A stretch of DNA of 8,009 nucleotides from Thermococcus sp. (GCA_027023165.1 JALVWX010000176.1:1-8009), one strand, 5' to 3'; shown: positions 1 through 6,522, counted from the stretch's first letter. Made by a program: numbers and translations. Notes: generated by a model not told the origin, from the sequence alone.

Positions 1-2279
1 GGCCTCCTCGGCGGCGACCAGGGCCGCGAGGAGTTGCAATAAGACTCTAGGAGAATTGAAAGCGACCACCCGCGCCAGGGTGTGCAGCTCAACCCTAATC
101 GGGTTGCAATAAGACTCTAGGAGAATTGAAAGGACCCAAGCGAGGATTGACCAGGACATAAACCCGACCGTTGCAATAAGACTCTAGGAGAATTGAAAGA
201 CAAAAGGAACACCACTTAAGGTGGTGTTAATCCGCCAGTTGCAATAAGACTCTAGGAGAATTGAAAGTCAAAGCTGGGTGGTACCCCCGCTGGATAAAGA
301 ACGCGTTGCAATAAGACTCTAGGAGAATTGAAAGGAGATAAATCCGCTTTACTACTTCACTACTGAAAGGGTTGCAATAAGACTCTAGGAGAATTGAAAG
401 CGTTGAGGGTCTCAACCGCTTTTGTTTTGAGTTTAGGTTGCAATAAGACTCTAGGAGAATTGAAAGCATGCACTCTTATGAAAAGCTCAATACGTGGAAT
501 AGTGTTGCAATAAGACTCTAGGAGAATTGAAAGGGTGGGCTTACACCGGGCACGGAGCGGGGGCTGGAGTGTTGCAATAAGACTCTAGGAGAATTGAAAG
601 AGATTAGGCCAGCCTAACACCAGTGGGGCGAAAGCGAGTTGCAATAAGACTCTAGGAGAATTGAAAGTAAGCTCGTGGGTGGCTTCTTGTTCTCCACCTC
701 GGTTGCAATAAGACTCTAGGAGAATTGAAAGTTGATACTAAAAGCAAAATAATCACCCAACAAATGAAGTTGCAATAAGACTCTAGGAGAATTGAAAGGA
801 ACTGATGATGAACATATAAATGCTCATTTCGACGGTTGCAATAAGACTCTAGGAGAATTGAAAGCAGGAGGTTGTTGATATACTCGATGCTTATGCGAGG
901 AAAGTTGCAATAAGACTCTAGGAGAATTGAAAGAAATCTTATGGATAAAGGGCCGTCCAGTTGGCTACTGTTGCAATAAGACTCTAGGAGAATTGAAAGA
1001 ACTTTACGGGAAGATAAAGCCTGCTTTCAAGACAGTAGTTGCAATAAGACTCTAGGAGAATTGAAAGGTCTCAGAGCTTTAGCAGTCTCAGAATCCCCCC
1101 AGAGTTGCAATAAGACTCTAGGAGAATTGAAAGCTGGAGTGTATTCTACGAGGGTGTAACACTTGAAGGCGTTGCAATAAGACTCTAGGAGAATTGAAAG
1201 GTTAGTGCAAATGACATAAAGGAGATAGCTAAGGGCTAGTTGCAATAAGACTCTAGGAGAATTGAAAGTCGGTTTTGAAAAATTAAGGAGAAAAGCGGTT
1301 CTCGGCGTTGCAATAAGACTCTAGGAGAATTGAAAGGATAGACATAAGAAGGAATAAAGCCGGGTTTACCGTTTTCGTTGCAATAAGACTCTAGGAGAAT
1401 TGAAAGCTACATAATGTTCAAAGCCGTATTCGACGAAAAGATGGTTGCAATAAGACTCTAGGAGAATTGAAAGCGGAGCATAAAGGTGAATGCGTAACCG
1501 TTCCAGTCCAGTTGCAATAAGACTCTAGGAGAATTGAAAGGCGGGAATTGTAACTCCATGTAAACCCCATGTCCGAGGTTGCAATAAGACTCTAGGAGAA
1601 TTGAAAGTGAACCTCACAAATACAGGCAACATAGACCAGAGGATAAGTTGCAATAAGACTCTAGGAGAATTGAAAGAACTTGTGCGTGATTGTTCAACTT
1701 TGTGCAACATTGCTGTTGCAATAAGACTCTAGGAGAATTGAAAGGATAACCCCCGAGCAGGCCACCGAGCTGAAAAAGAGGTTGCAATAAGACTCTAGGA
1801 GAATTGAAAGATTGGCGGTGGTGATATGAGGGCAAAACCAAAACGCCCGTTGCAATAAGACTCTAGGAGAATTGAAAGGAGACATTTACAATTGAAATGC
1901 CAAAGTTGAGGGGTGGTTGCAATAAGACTCTAGGAGAATTGAAAGGGATTTTCTTATCAATCTTGTGGCCCTTCTTCCCCATGTTGCAATAAGACTCTAG
2001 GAGAATTGAAAGGCGTTTCAATGTCCGGCATTGTTCATACTCCCAGAAAGTTGCAATAAGACTCTAGGAGAATTGAAAGGCTGTTGATGGTGATGTGATT
2101 CGTGCTGTTGTTTATTGTTGCAATAAGACTCTAGGAGAATTGAAAGGATAGACATAAGGAGGAACAAACAGGGGTACACGGTGTTGCAATAAGACTCTAG
2201 GAGAATTAGGGGTTAATGGGGATGAAATAACCGCCAAGGCCGGAGTGTTGTTGCAATAAGACTCTAGGAGAATTAGGGG
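1..2279 (+). CRISPR. CRISPR array, leader-distal part: 34 repeats, 33 full spacers
   Basis: A 30-bp repeat starting GTTGCAATAAG and ending GAATTGAAAG recurs at 33, 103, 170, 238, 305, 371, 437, 504, 571, 638, 702, 769, 835, 904, 970, 1038, 1104, 1171, 1239, 1307, 1377, 1444, 1511, 1578, 1647, 1715, 1781, 1849, 1916, 1983, 2050, 2117, 2183 and 2250. The first 32 look identical; the last two differ in four bases. Spacers are 34-40 bp, mostly 36-38. Positions 1-32 are a spacer or its end. Orientation follows from the 3' end ATTGAAAG, known in Pyrococcus as the crRNA 5' tag left by Cas6, and from the degenerate repeats on the right, so the leader lies left of the window. No cas gene is present; in Thermococcales such arrays are served by Cas6 with I-A, I-B/I-G or III-B effectors encoded elsewhere. 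Spacer contents (plasmid or viral targets) cannot be identified from the sequence alone. Confidence 0.99.
2183..2279 (+). repeat. two degenerate terminal CRISPR repeats flanking the oldest spacer
   Basis: Repeats at 2183-2212 and 2250-2279 keep the first 25 bases of the consensus exactly, but end AGGGG instead of GAAAG (positions 26-29 changed). The 8-base tag ATTGAAAG thus becomes ATTAGGGG. The enclosed spacer (2213-2249, 37 bp) is the oldest one and reads as an open frame, NGDEITAKAGV. The region that Cas6 binds at the 5' end of the repeat is untouched, so processing may still occur, but the resulting crRNA would carry an altered tag. Both copies share the same change, so it was present in the ancestral first repeat and was copied once, or was spread by recombination. 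Confidence 0.95.
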
Positions 2280-2324
2280 GATGGAAAACTGTTCTACTCC
2301 GCGCTTTGATGAGGGTTTCAGTGA

Positions 2325-2403
2325 ACTCCAGAGGAGTATGGGAGACGGAAAGTCTCCCCAGACAATAGACTCCTGGTCTAATCCCGGAGTTTAACGTCTT
2401 TTT
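2325..2403 (+). terminator. structured CRISPR trailer with T5 terminator
   Basis: Directly after the array three hairpins can be drawn: ACTCC-AGA-GGAGT (2325-2337); GGGAGAC with loop GGAAA and GTCTCCC (2340-2358, perfect 7 bp); and an 8-bp stem TAGACTCC with GGAGTTTA (2366-2373 / 2386-2393, one G-T pair). A T5 run follows at 2399-2403. ACTCC and GGAGT occur repeatedly (ACTCC also at 2296-2300), so alternative pairings are possible. Oligo-T runs are the known termination signal of archaeal RNA polymerase; the hairpins may protect or present the 3' end of the pre-crRNA. The role is inferred from position. Upstream sequence 2280-2324 shows nothing further that I can name. Confidence 0.5.
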
Positions 2404-2439
2404 CTGCACTTCGATGCTCATCTTTTCGGTGAGGTAAGG

Positions 2440-2472
2440 TTATAAACATCCCCGAGAAGGAAGAGCGGTGAT
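2440..2472 (+). promoter_or_regulatory. TATA box and Shine-Dalgarno of the aminotransferase gene
   Basis: The TATA element TTATAAA lies at 2440-2446. Initiation about 25 bp further on would fall near 2467, just ahead of the ribosome binding site GGTGAT at 2467-2472, which is 4 nt from ATG 2477. The resulting very short leader is normal in Thermococcales and selects the third of three clustered start codons (GTG 2468, ATG 2471, ATG 2477). The core TTATAA is symmetric and could also direct transcription leftwards towards the CRISPR array. Confidence 0.7.
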
Positions 2473-2476
2473 GTTC

Positions 2477-3646
2477 ATGGCGTTAAGTGACAGACTCGAT
2501 GTAGTCAACCCTTCTGAGATAAGGAAGCTCTTTGACTTGGCTGCTGGCATAGAGAACGTGATTTCACTCGGAATAGGCGAGCCTGACTTCGACACGCCGG
2601 AGCATATAAAAGAATACGCCAAGGAGGCCCTCGATAAAGGCTACACCCACTACGGCCCGAACGCGGGCCTTCCGATGCTCCGTGAGGCCATAGCGAGAAA
2701 GCTCAAGAAGCAGAACAGCATCGAGGCGGACCCGAAGAGCGAGATAATGGTTCTCGTTGGGGCAAACCAGGCCTTCCTCATGGGGCTGGCGACCTTTCTG
2801 AAGGACGGGGAAGAGGTTCTCATTCCCTCGCCCATGTTCGTGAGTTACGCTCCAGCGGTCATACTCGCGGGCGGGAAGCCCGTTGAGGTGCCGACATATG
2901 AAGAAAACGAGTTCCGCCTGAGCGTTGACGACCTTGAAAAGCACGTCACTGACAAGACCCGTGCGCTCATCATAAACACCCCCAACAACCCGACGGGAGC
3001 CGTTCTCACCAGGAAGGACCTGGAGGAGATAGCGGACTTCGCGGTTGAGCACGACCTCATAGTGTTAAGCGACGAGGTCTACGAGCACTTCGTCTACGAC
3101 GGCGTTAAGAACCACAGCATCGCTTCGCTCGACGGTATGTTCGAGAGGACGATAACGATAAACGGCTTCTCCAAGACATTCGCCATGACCGGCTGGCGCC
3201 TCGGCTTTGTAGCGGCCCCATCGTGGATTATCGAGAAGATGACCCGCTTCCAGATGTACAACGCAACCTGCCCCGTCACCTTCGTCCAATATGCCGCGGC
3301 GAAAGCCCTTGAAGATGAGAGGAGCTTGAAGGCCGTGGAGGATATGAGAAAGGAATACGACAGGAGGAGGAACCTCGTCTGGAAGAGGCTGAACGAGATG
3401 GGCCTGCCGACCGTTAAACCGAAGGGAGCCTTCTACATCTTCCCGCGCATTAAAGACACCGGCCTCACAGACAAGGAGTTCAGCGAGTTAATGCTTAAGG
3501 AAGCTAAAGTTGCCGTCGTTCCGGGTTCGGCCTTCGGAAAGGCCGGTGAGGGCTACATCAGGATAAGCTATGCAACGGCCTACGAGAAGCTCGAGGAAGC
3601 TATGGACAGAATGGAGAAAGTTTTAAAGGAGAAAAAGCTGGTCTGA
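2477..3646 (+). CDS. class I PLP-dependent aminotransferase (aromatic/aspartate type)
   Basis: Cytosolic fold-type I aminotransferase that moves an amino group between an amino acid and a 2-oxoacid (typically 2-oxoglutarate). Length from ATG 2477 is 389 aa, the usual size. Visible landmarks, numbered from this Met: GEPDFDTP near 35-41, TPNNPTG with Asn171, SDEVYEHF with Asp199 and Tyr202 for the PLP ring, NGFSKTFAMTGWRLGF with the PLP Schiff-base lysine at 233, and RISYA with the substrate-carboxylate arginine at 362. The sequence is very close, as I remember it, to the P. horikoshii enzyme solved as aromatic aminotransferase (also MALSDRL..., Lys233), so aromatic amino acids are the likeliest substrates; aspartate or alanine cannot be excluded. 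The start is set by GGTGAT 4 nt upstream and a TATA box 31-37 bp upstream. The gene stands alone, converging on the metallophosphoesterase gene with one base between stop codons. Confidence 0.95.
   Translation: MALSDRLDVVNPSEIRKLFDLAAGIENVISLGIGEPDFDTPEHIKEYAKEALDKGYTHYGPNAGLPMLREAIARKLKKQNSIEADPKSEIMVLVGANQAFLMGLATFLKDGEEVLIPSPMFVSYAPAVILAGGKPVEVPTYEENEFRLSVDDLEKHVTDKTRALIINTPNNPTGAVLTRKDLEEIADFAVEHDLIVLSDEVYEHFVYDGVKNHSIASLDGMFERTITINGFSKTFAMTGWRLGFVAAPSWIIEKMTRFQMYNATCPVTFVQYAAAKALEDERSLKAVEDMRKEYDRRRNLVWKRLNEMGLPTVKPKGAFYIFPRIKDTGLTDKEFSELMLKEAKVAVVPGSAFGKAGEGYIRISYATAYEKLEEAMDRMEKVLKEKKLV
3632..3636 (-). terminator. T5 terminator of the metallophosphoesterase/kinase operon
   Basis: On the minus strand, a T5 run lies 11 nt past the metallophosphoesterase stop, followed by further short T runs (CTCCTTTAAAACTTTC). 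It is embedded in the lysine-rich C-terminal codons (KEKKLV) of the convergent aminotransferase. With no intergenic space available, both genes seem to use T runs inside each other's coding ends. Confidence 0.4.
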
Positions 3647-3647
3647 G

Positions 3648-4304
3648 TTATAGTTCCCTGAGCTCCACGTTTTCCACCTTTTTTGTCGCCTCATCGAGCT
3701 CGATAACGGCGTAGTAACCCCTGAAAAGCGGGCCGGGATTAACGATGACCGTTTTTCCGACCCTGTCAACGCTTCTGGCTTCGTGTATATGCCCGGTGAC
3801 GACGAGGGGTGGCTGGTTCCTCTCAATGAACTCCCTCAGAGCTTTGCTTCCAACGTGGAGGCCCGAATGAATTCTATCGGCTTTGGTGTCCCTCGGAGGA
3901 ACGTGGGAGAGAATAACATCTCCGGGGCGGTAGTTCCGCCCGAGTATCCCCCTTATTTCTTCCTCCGTCAGCTCCCAGATTGTGTCGAACGGGGTTATGT
4001 TTGAGCCGCCGATTCCGACTATTCCTAACCCGTTTATCTCGATGCGCCGGTCGTGGGCGCCTATCCCGAGTTCTTCGAGGAGACCTGGAACGTCCCTACC
4101 GTCGCAGTTGCCGTGAACGGCCAGGATCGGAACGCCCGGTTTCAGGAGGGGTTCAAGGATTTTCCTGGCGGTTTCGGCTACCGAGAAGTGGGTTATGTCC
4201 CCGGCCACGAGAACAAGCTCCGGCTCAAGTTTTCCGAGAACCGCGGCCAGAGCTTCCACCCTCTCCAGCCTTCCGTGAATGTCCGTGATGGCGAGAATGC
4301 GCAT
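3648..4304 (-). CDS. metallophosphoesterase (calcineurin-like fold)
   Basis: A 218-residue, soluble, two-metal phosphoesterase. The motifs appear in order: DIHG (Asp8, His10), AGDITH (Gly35-Asp36), HGNCDGRD (Asn66, Asp68), SHVPP (His134) and GHIHE (His172, His174). These supply the metal ligands and catalytic histidine of the family. The segment GGSNITPFDTIWE (99-111) suggests the archaeal subgroup with this insert, from memory that of Pyrobaculum PAE1087. The substrate is unknown: small phosphodiesters, phosphoproteins or nucleotides are all possible. ATG 4304 abuts the TGA of the upstream kinase gene with no gap, and its binding site GGGGGTGA (4316-4309) lies within the kinase's last codons, so the two are co-transcribed and probably translationally coupled. 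This points to a shared nucleotide-related role, but only by inference. Confidence 0.93.
   Translation of the reverse strand: MRILAITDIHGRLERVEALAAVLGKLEPELVLVAGDITHFSVAETARKILEPLLKPGVPILAVHGNCDGRDVPGLLEELGIGAHDRRIEINGLGIVGIGGSNITPFDTIWELTEEEIRGILGRNYRPGDVILSHVPPRDTKADRIHSGLHVGSKALREFIERNQPPLVVTGHIHEARSVDRVGKTVIVNPGPLFRGYYAVIELDEATKKVENVELREL
3679..3684 (+). terminator. T6 terminator of the aminotransferase gene, inside the opposing gene
   Basis: TTTTTT occurs 32 nt beyond the aminotransferase stop, preceded by TTTT at 3670-3673. It lies within the 3' coding end of the convergent metallophosphoesterase (its lysine-rich ATKKVEN segment). Oligo-T on the non-template strand is sufficient for termination by archaeal RNA polymerase. 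The assignment rests on position and T content only. Confidence 0.45.
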
Positions 4305-4847
4305 TCACTCACCCCCGAGCATCAGGTAGGGCAGCACCTCGTCGTACGCGTCGCTCCAGTCAACGATTCCAGCGCGCTTTTTAACACCCCTCTCGATGAG
4401 GTCGATTATCTCGTCCACGACCTCTTCAGGTGTCTTCCCGGTCGTGTCGACCTCAATAACGCGCTCGTTTTCCTCAAGGGCTTCAACTAAGATTACGTCG
4501 ATAAGCTCGGCCTCAACGTTCTCCGCGAGCTTTTTCCGTGAATAACCCCTATCCTTCAGCCTCTCCGCGACAAGTCTTGGATGTGCCCGCAGGACGACCA
4601 CGACCTCGGACGGAACGAAGTGACTGAGGTGACCGTCGATGACGACGTTTCTCCCTTTGAACTCCTCAATCATTTTCTCCGCGAGTTCGTCGACTTCTAT
4701 CCCTATCTCGTCGCCGACTTTCTCACCTATGCCCTTCTCGACGGCGAACTCCCTAATGCTGACGTATTCATAGCCCAGTCTCTTGCTCAGGAGTTTTGAG
4801 ACGGTGGTCTTTCCCACGCCTGGTGTTCCGGTTACCGCGATTATCAT
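4305..4847 (-). CDS. AK6/Fap7-type adenylate kinase-like ATPase
   Basis: A 180-residue P-loop NMP-kinase-like protein with Walker A GTPGVGKT at 7-14, a VVIDGHLSH segment at 68-76 (Walker B region), a short LID with RGYSRKK at 100-106, and a helical C-terminus with DWSD at 163-166. Length and pattern fit the archaeal AK6 subfamily. Its eukaryotic counterpart Fap7/hCINAP has weak adenylate kinase and ATPase activity and acts with ribosomal protein uS11 in late maturation of small-subunit rRNA; the same role is inferred here. An upstream in-frame ATG at 4916 would add 23 residues ([10 protein letters not shown]...), but the TATA box at 4883-4878 places transcription start near 4856, inside that extension, and GGTGGGAGG sits just ahead of ATG 4847. 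I therefore take 4847. It is the first gene of an operon with the metallophosphoesterase. Confidence 0.92.
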   Translation of the reverse strand: MIIAVTGTPGVGKTTVSKLLSKRLGYEYVSIREFAVEKGIGEKVGDEIGIEVDELAEKMIEEFKGRNVVIDGHLSHFVPSEVVVVLRAHPRLVAERLKDRGYSRKKLAENVEAELIDVILVEALEENERVIEVDTTGKTPEEVVDEIIDLIERGVKKRAGIVDWSDAYDEVLPYLMLGGE

Positions 4848-4883
4848 CCTCCCACCGGAGTCCCTGCGTTGCGCCTGTTTATA
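4848..4883 (-). promoter_or_regulatory. promoter and ribosome binding site of the kinase/phosphoesterase operon
   Basis: On the minus strand, CCTATAAAC carries the TATA box at 4883-4878, about 34 bp from ATG 4847, the same spacing as at the other genes here. GGTGGGAGG at 4856-4848 is the ribosome binding site. The TATA box sits exactly in the 6-base centre of an inverted repeat, CGCCT (4872-4876) and AGGCG (4883-4887), overlapping it by one base; this could be an operator, or chance. Confidence 0.65.
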
Positions 4884-4893
4884 GGCGTGTTCC

Positions 4894-4907
4894 TCGGCGA
4901 TTGCCGA
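4894..4907. promoter_or_regulatory. 14-bp inverted repeat between divergent promoters
   Basis: TCGGC-GATT-GCCGA is a perfect 5-bp inverted repeat lying between the leftward kinase promoter and the rightward promoter of the 72-residue gene. Its place upstream of both TATA boxes would suit a regulator acting on either gene, but it does not match a Thermococcales operator that I know. It also lies in the region that the rejected longer kinase start would encode. Confidence 0.25.
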
Positions 4908-4926
4908 AGGCCACATTGGCAGTTGG

Positions 4927-4970
4927 CGAAAAGCTTATAAGGTTTAGATTCCCCTAATAGAGCAGGTGAT
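4927..4970 (+). promoter_or_regulatory. BRE/TATA promoter and Shine-Dalgarno of the 72-residue gene
   Basis: GCGAAAAG (4926-4933, a purine-rich BRE) precedes the TATA element CTTATAAG at 4934-4941. Initiation would fall near 4962, and GGTGAT at 4965-4970 lies 3 nt from ATG 4974. This is a near-ideal strong archaeal promoter with a short leader. Confidence 0.75.
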
Positions 4971-4973
4971 ACC

Positions 4974-5192
4974 ATGGAGAGACTGAAATCCACCCTCCTC
5001 GAGAAGAGGCTTGAGGTCGTTAAGAAGAGGAAGGAGTTCCTCCTCCGGGAGGAGGCCAGGCTCGTGAGGCTCGCCCACCAGAAGCAAGCGGAGGCTGCCA
5101 AACTCGCGAAGGTTAAGAAGGAGAAGGTTGCCCTCGCCTTTGAGGAGGCAAAGCTCCTCCGCGCCCTGAAGCAGGGGACTCCCTCCCCGTGA
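4974..5192 (+). CDS. small basic coiled-coil protein, function unknown
   Basis: 72 residues, starting MERLKSTLLEKRLEVV. I do not recognise the family. Composition is extreme: 13 Lys, 7 Arg and 10 Glu, no Asp, Asn, Ile, Cys, Trp or Tyr, and the only prolines are near the C-terminus (TPSP). Residues 2-67 look like one long amphipathic helix with leucine/valine/alanine spacing suited to a coiled coil; net charge is about +10. There is no signal peptide or membrane segment. Such proteins may bind nucleic acid or the ribosome, or be a helical partner of a larger complex, but nothing visible decides between these. A well-formed promoter and ribosome binding site argue that it is a real gene. It is monocistronic, divergent from the AK6-type kinase operon and convergent with the SAM synthase gene. 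Confidence 0.8.
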   Translation: MERLKSTLLEKRLEVVKKRKEFLLREEARLVRLAHQKQAEAAKLAKVKKEKVALAFEEAKLLRALKQGTPSP

Positions 5193-5216
5193 TGCCTCTC
5201 TTTAAGATTTACCCGC

Positions 5217-5222
5217 TTTTTT
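5217..5222 (+). terminator. T6 terminator after the 72-residue gene
   Basis: TTTTTT occurs 24 nt past the stop at 5192, followed by TTTT at 5241-5244. The intergenic stretch 5193-5299 holds nothing else I can support. The SAM synthase transcript from the right probably ends here too, with only a weaker run (CTCTCTTTTA, minus strand, near 5294-5285). Confidence 0.45.
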
Positions 5223-5299
5223 GAAGATTTGACTTAGCGCGTTTTACCCCCAAAATCCGCGGAGGACCGTGAGAAGAGCGTGGATAAAAGAGAGGGAAT

Positions 5300-6517
5300 T
5301 CAGAAGACGTTGAGCTTGTCCTCGAGTATCATCTTCTGTATCTTGTTTATGTCCGCGAGCCAGGCGTCGGCTATCTCGTAGGCCGGTTTCTGGATGGTCT
5401 CGAGGTGGTAGCCCTTCTTCGGGATTATCTGGACGCTCGCCACGAGCGGCTCGTCAATTGGCTTGCCTATCTGGCTCAGAATCCTCACGTAGACCTCCTC
5501 AACTCCCTCGACCTGCTCGGCTATGTCGTTGGCTATGAGCATGGAGAGGAGGTTGTATATCTTTCCAACGTGGCTAACCGGGTTCTTTCCGGCCGCGGCT
5601 TCCATACTCATGTGCCTGTTTGGAGTAATGAGGCCGTTTACGCGGTTGCCCCTACCAACGCTACCGTCATCTCCAGCTTCCGCGCTCGTTCCGGTGACGG
5701 TTATGTAGTAGATGCCCTTCTCCGGATCGTCGGCGGTGTTGACGTAGATGTTGGTCGGCCTCTGGGTGTGGGACTCAACTATCTCCTTGGCGGCCTCGTA
5801 GATGGCCTCCTTGACGGCCATGTAGTCGTCTGGTGTCTGGACTTCGCTGTCGACTATTGCTGCAGCGATGGTTATGTCTATCTCGTCGCCCTTCCTGAGC
5901 CCCATGACCTTGATGTCCTCGCCGACGGCGGGGTACTTCCTCTTGAACTCGTCGCTGTTGAGGAGCTTCTCGGTCTCGTAGACTATCCTCTCGGTCTCGC
6001 TGAGCGGGGCGTAGCCGACGCCGAAGCTGGTGTCGTTGGCGAGCGGAATCGGGTTCTCCTTGGCCTTGTTGAACACTCCAACGAGGTCCACACTGCCCTG
6101 TCCGATGCGCGAATCGATGATAACATGGTGCTCGAGGTCGAGGTGGCGAACGGCCTTCCTGAGGTAGTCTCGGGCAGCCTTTATCGCGACCTCGTGAACA
6201 GGGAAAATCTCCCTGTCAACAAGCTCGACGGCCCTTCCAGAGAGGAGGATGTATATCGGCTTGATGACCTCGCCGCCGCCGAACTGCGGGTAGGCCTTTC
6301 CTCCAACGACCTCGACCTGGTCGGTGTTGTGGTGGAGGATAATGCCGTAGCGCTTTATGTACTCCCTGCTCAAGGCCCTGCTGACGGCCTCAGCGATACC
6401 GTCGGCGATGCTGTCCGGATGACCAATACCCTTTCTCTCAACGAGTTCAACCTTCTGCATCTCGACCGGAGTCCTTACCATTTCCTCAACAACGATGTTT
6501 CTAACCTTCTCGGCCAT
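5300..6517 (-). CDS. metK: S-adenosylmethionine synthase, archaeal type
   Basis: Forms S-adenosylmethionine from methionine and ATP, releasing phosphate and diphosphate; this is the methyl and aminopropyl donor for RNA, lipid and polyamine reactions. 405 residues, full length for the archaeal family (AdoMet_Synthase), which is only distantly related in sequence to the bacterial MetK. Visible motifs, numbered from Met 6517: [14 protein letters not shown] (30-43), [12 protein letters not shown] (62-73), the glycine/serine-rich [15 protein letters not shown] (276-290) with [18 protein letters not shown] directly after it, and a C-terminal [12 protein letters not shown] at 6529 would add MVTI, but GGTGGTGA (6530-6523) overlaps that codon and sits 5 nt ahead of ATG 6517, so 6517 is the start. 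The gene has its own promoter and no operon partner. The long opposite-strand frame across it is an artefact of codon bias. Confidence 0.97.
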   Translation of the reverse strand: MAEKVRNIVVEEMVRTPVEMQKVELVERKGIGHPDSIADGIAEAVSRALSREYIKRYGIILHHNTDQVEVVGGKAYPQFGGGEVIKPIYILLSGRAVELVDREIFPVHEVAIKAARDYLRKAVRHLDLEHHVIIDSRIGQGSVDLVGVFNKAKENPIPLANDTSFGVGYAPLSETERIVYETEKLLNSDEFKRKYPAVGEDIKVMGLRKGDEIDITIAAAIVDSEVQTPDDYMAVKEAIYEAAKEIVESHTQRPTNIYVNTADDPEKGIYYITVTGTSAEAGDDGSVGRGNRVNGLITPNRHMSMEAAAGKNPVSHVGKIYNLLSMLIANDIAEQVEGVEEVYVRILSQIGKPIDEPLVASVQIIPKKGYHLETIQKPAYEIADAWLADINKIQKMILEDKLNVF

Positions 6518-6522
6518 GATCG

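Noticed and set aside
799..834. CTGATGATGA in spacer 12 as box D'/box C of a C/D guide RNA
   Set aside because: The boxes overlap rather than being separated by a guide, no second pair exists, and the sequence lies within an array spacer.
1068..1092. Direct repeat GTCTCAGA twice within spacer 16
   Set aside because: Eight bases at 17-nt spacing in one spacer is plausible by chance in a coding protospacer (complement reads WGDSETAKALR).
227..1885. Several minus-strand open frames of 60-80 codons with repeated LSILLESYCN / FNSPRVLLQ blocks
   Set aside because: They are translations of the CRISPR repeat's complement in two frames joined by spacer sequence, with no promoter or ribosome binding site of their own.
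1879..1915. Spacer 28 contains AATTGAAA, resembling the repeat's 3' tag
   Set aside because: Only 8 bases without the rest of the repeat; not a repeat remnant and unlikely to be cut by Cas6, which needs the repeat's 5' part.
2306..2312. TTGATGA after the array as box C of a C/D guide RNA
   Set aside because: First base does not fit the RUGAUGA consensus and no box D (CTGA) or closing stem is found at a suitable distance.
2564..3052. 162-codon minus-strand frame inside the aminotransferase gene
   Set aside because: Shadow frame opposite a clearly conserved enzyme; no start context or recognisable domain.
4053..4490. 145-codon plus-strand frame opposite the metallophosphoesterase and kinase
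   Set aside because: It spans the junction of two real genes on the other strand and has no family motifs or promoter.
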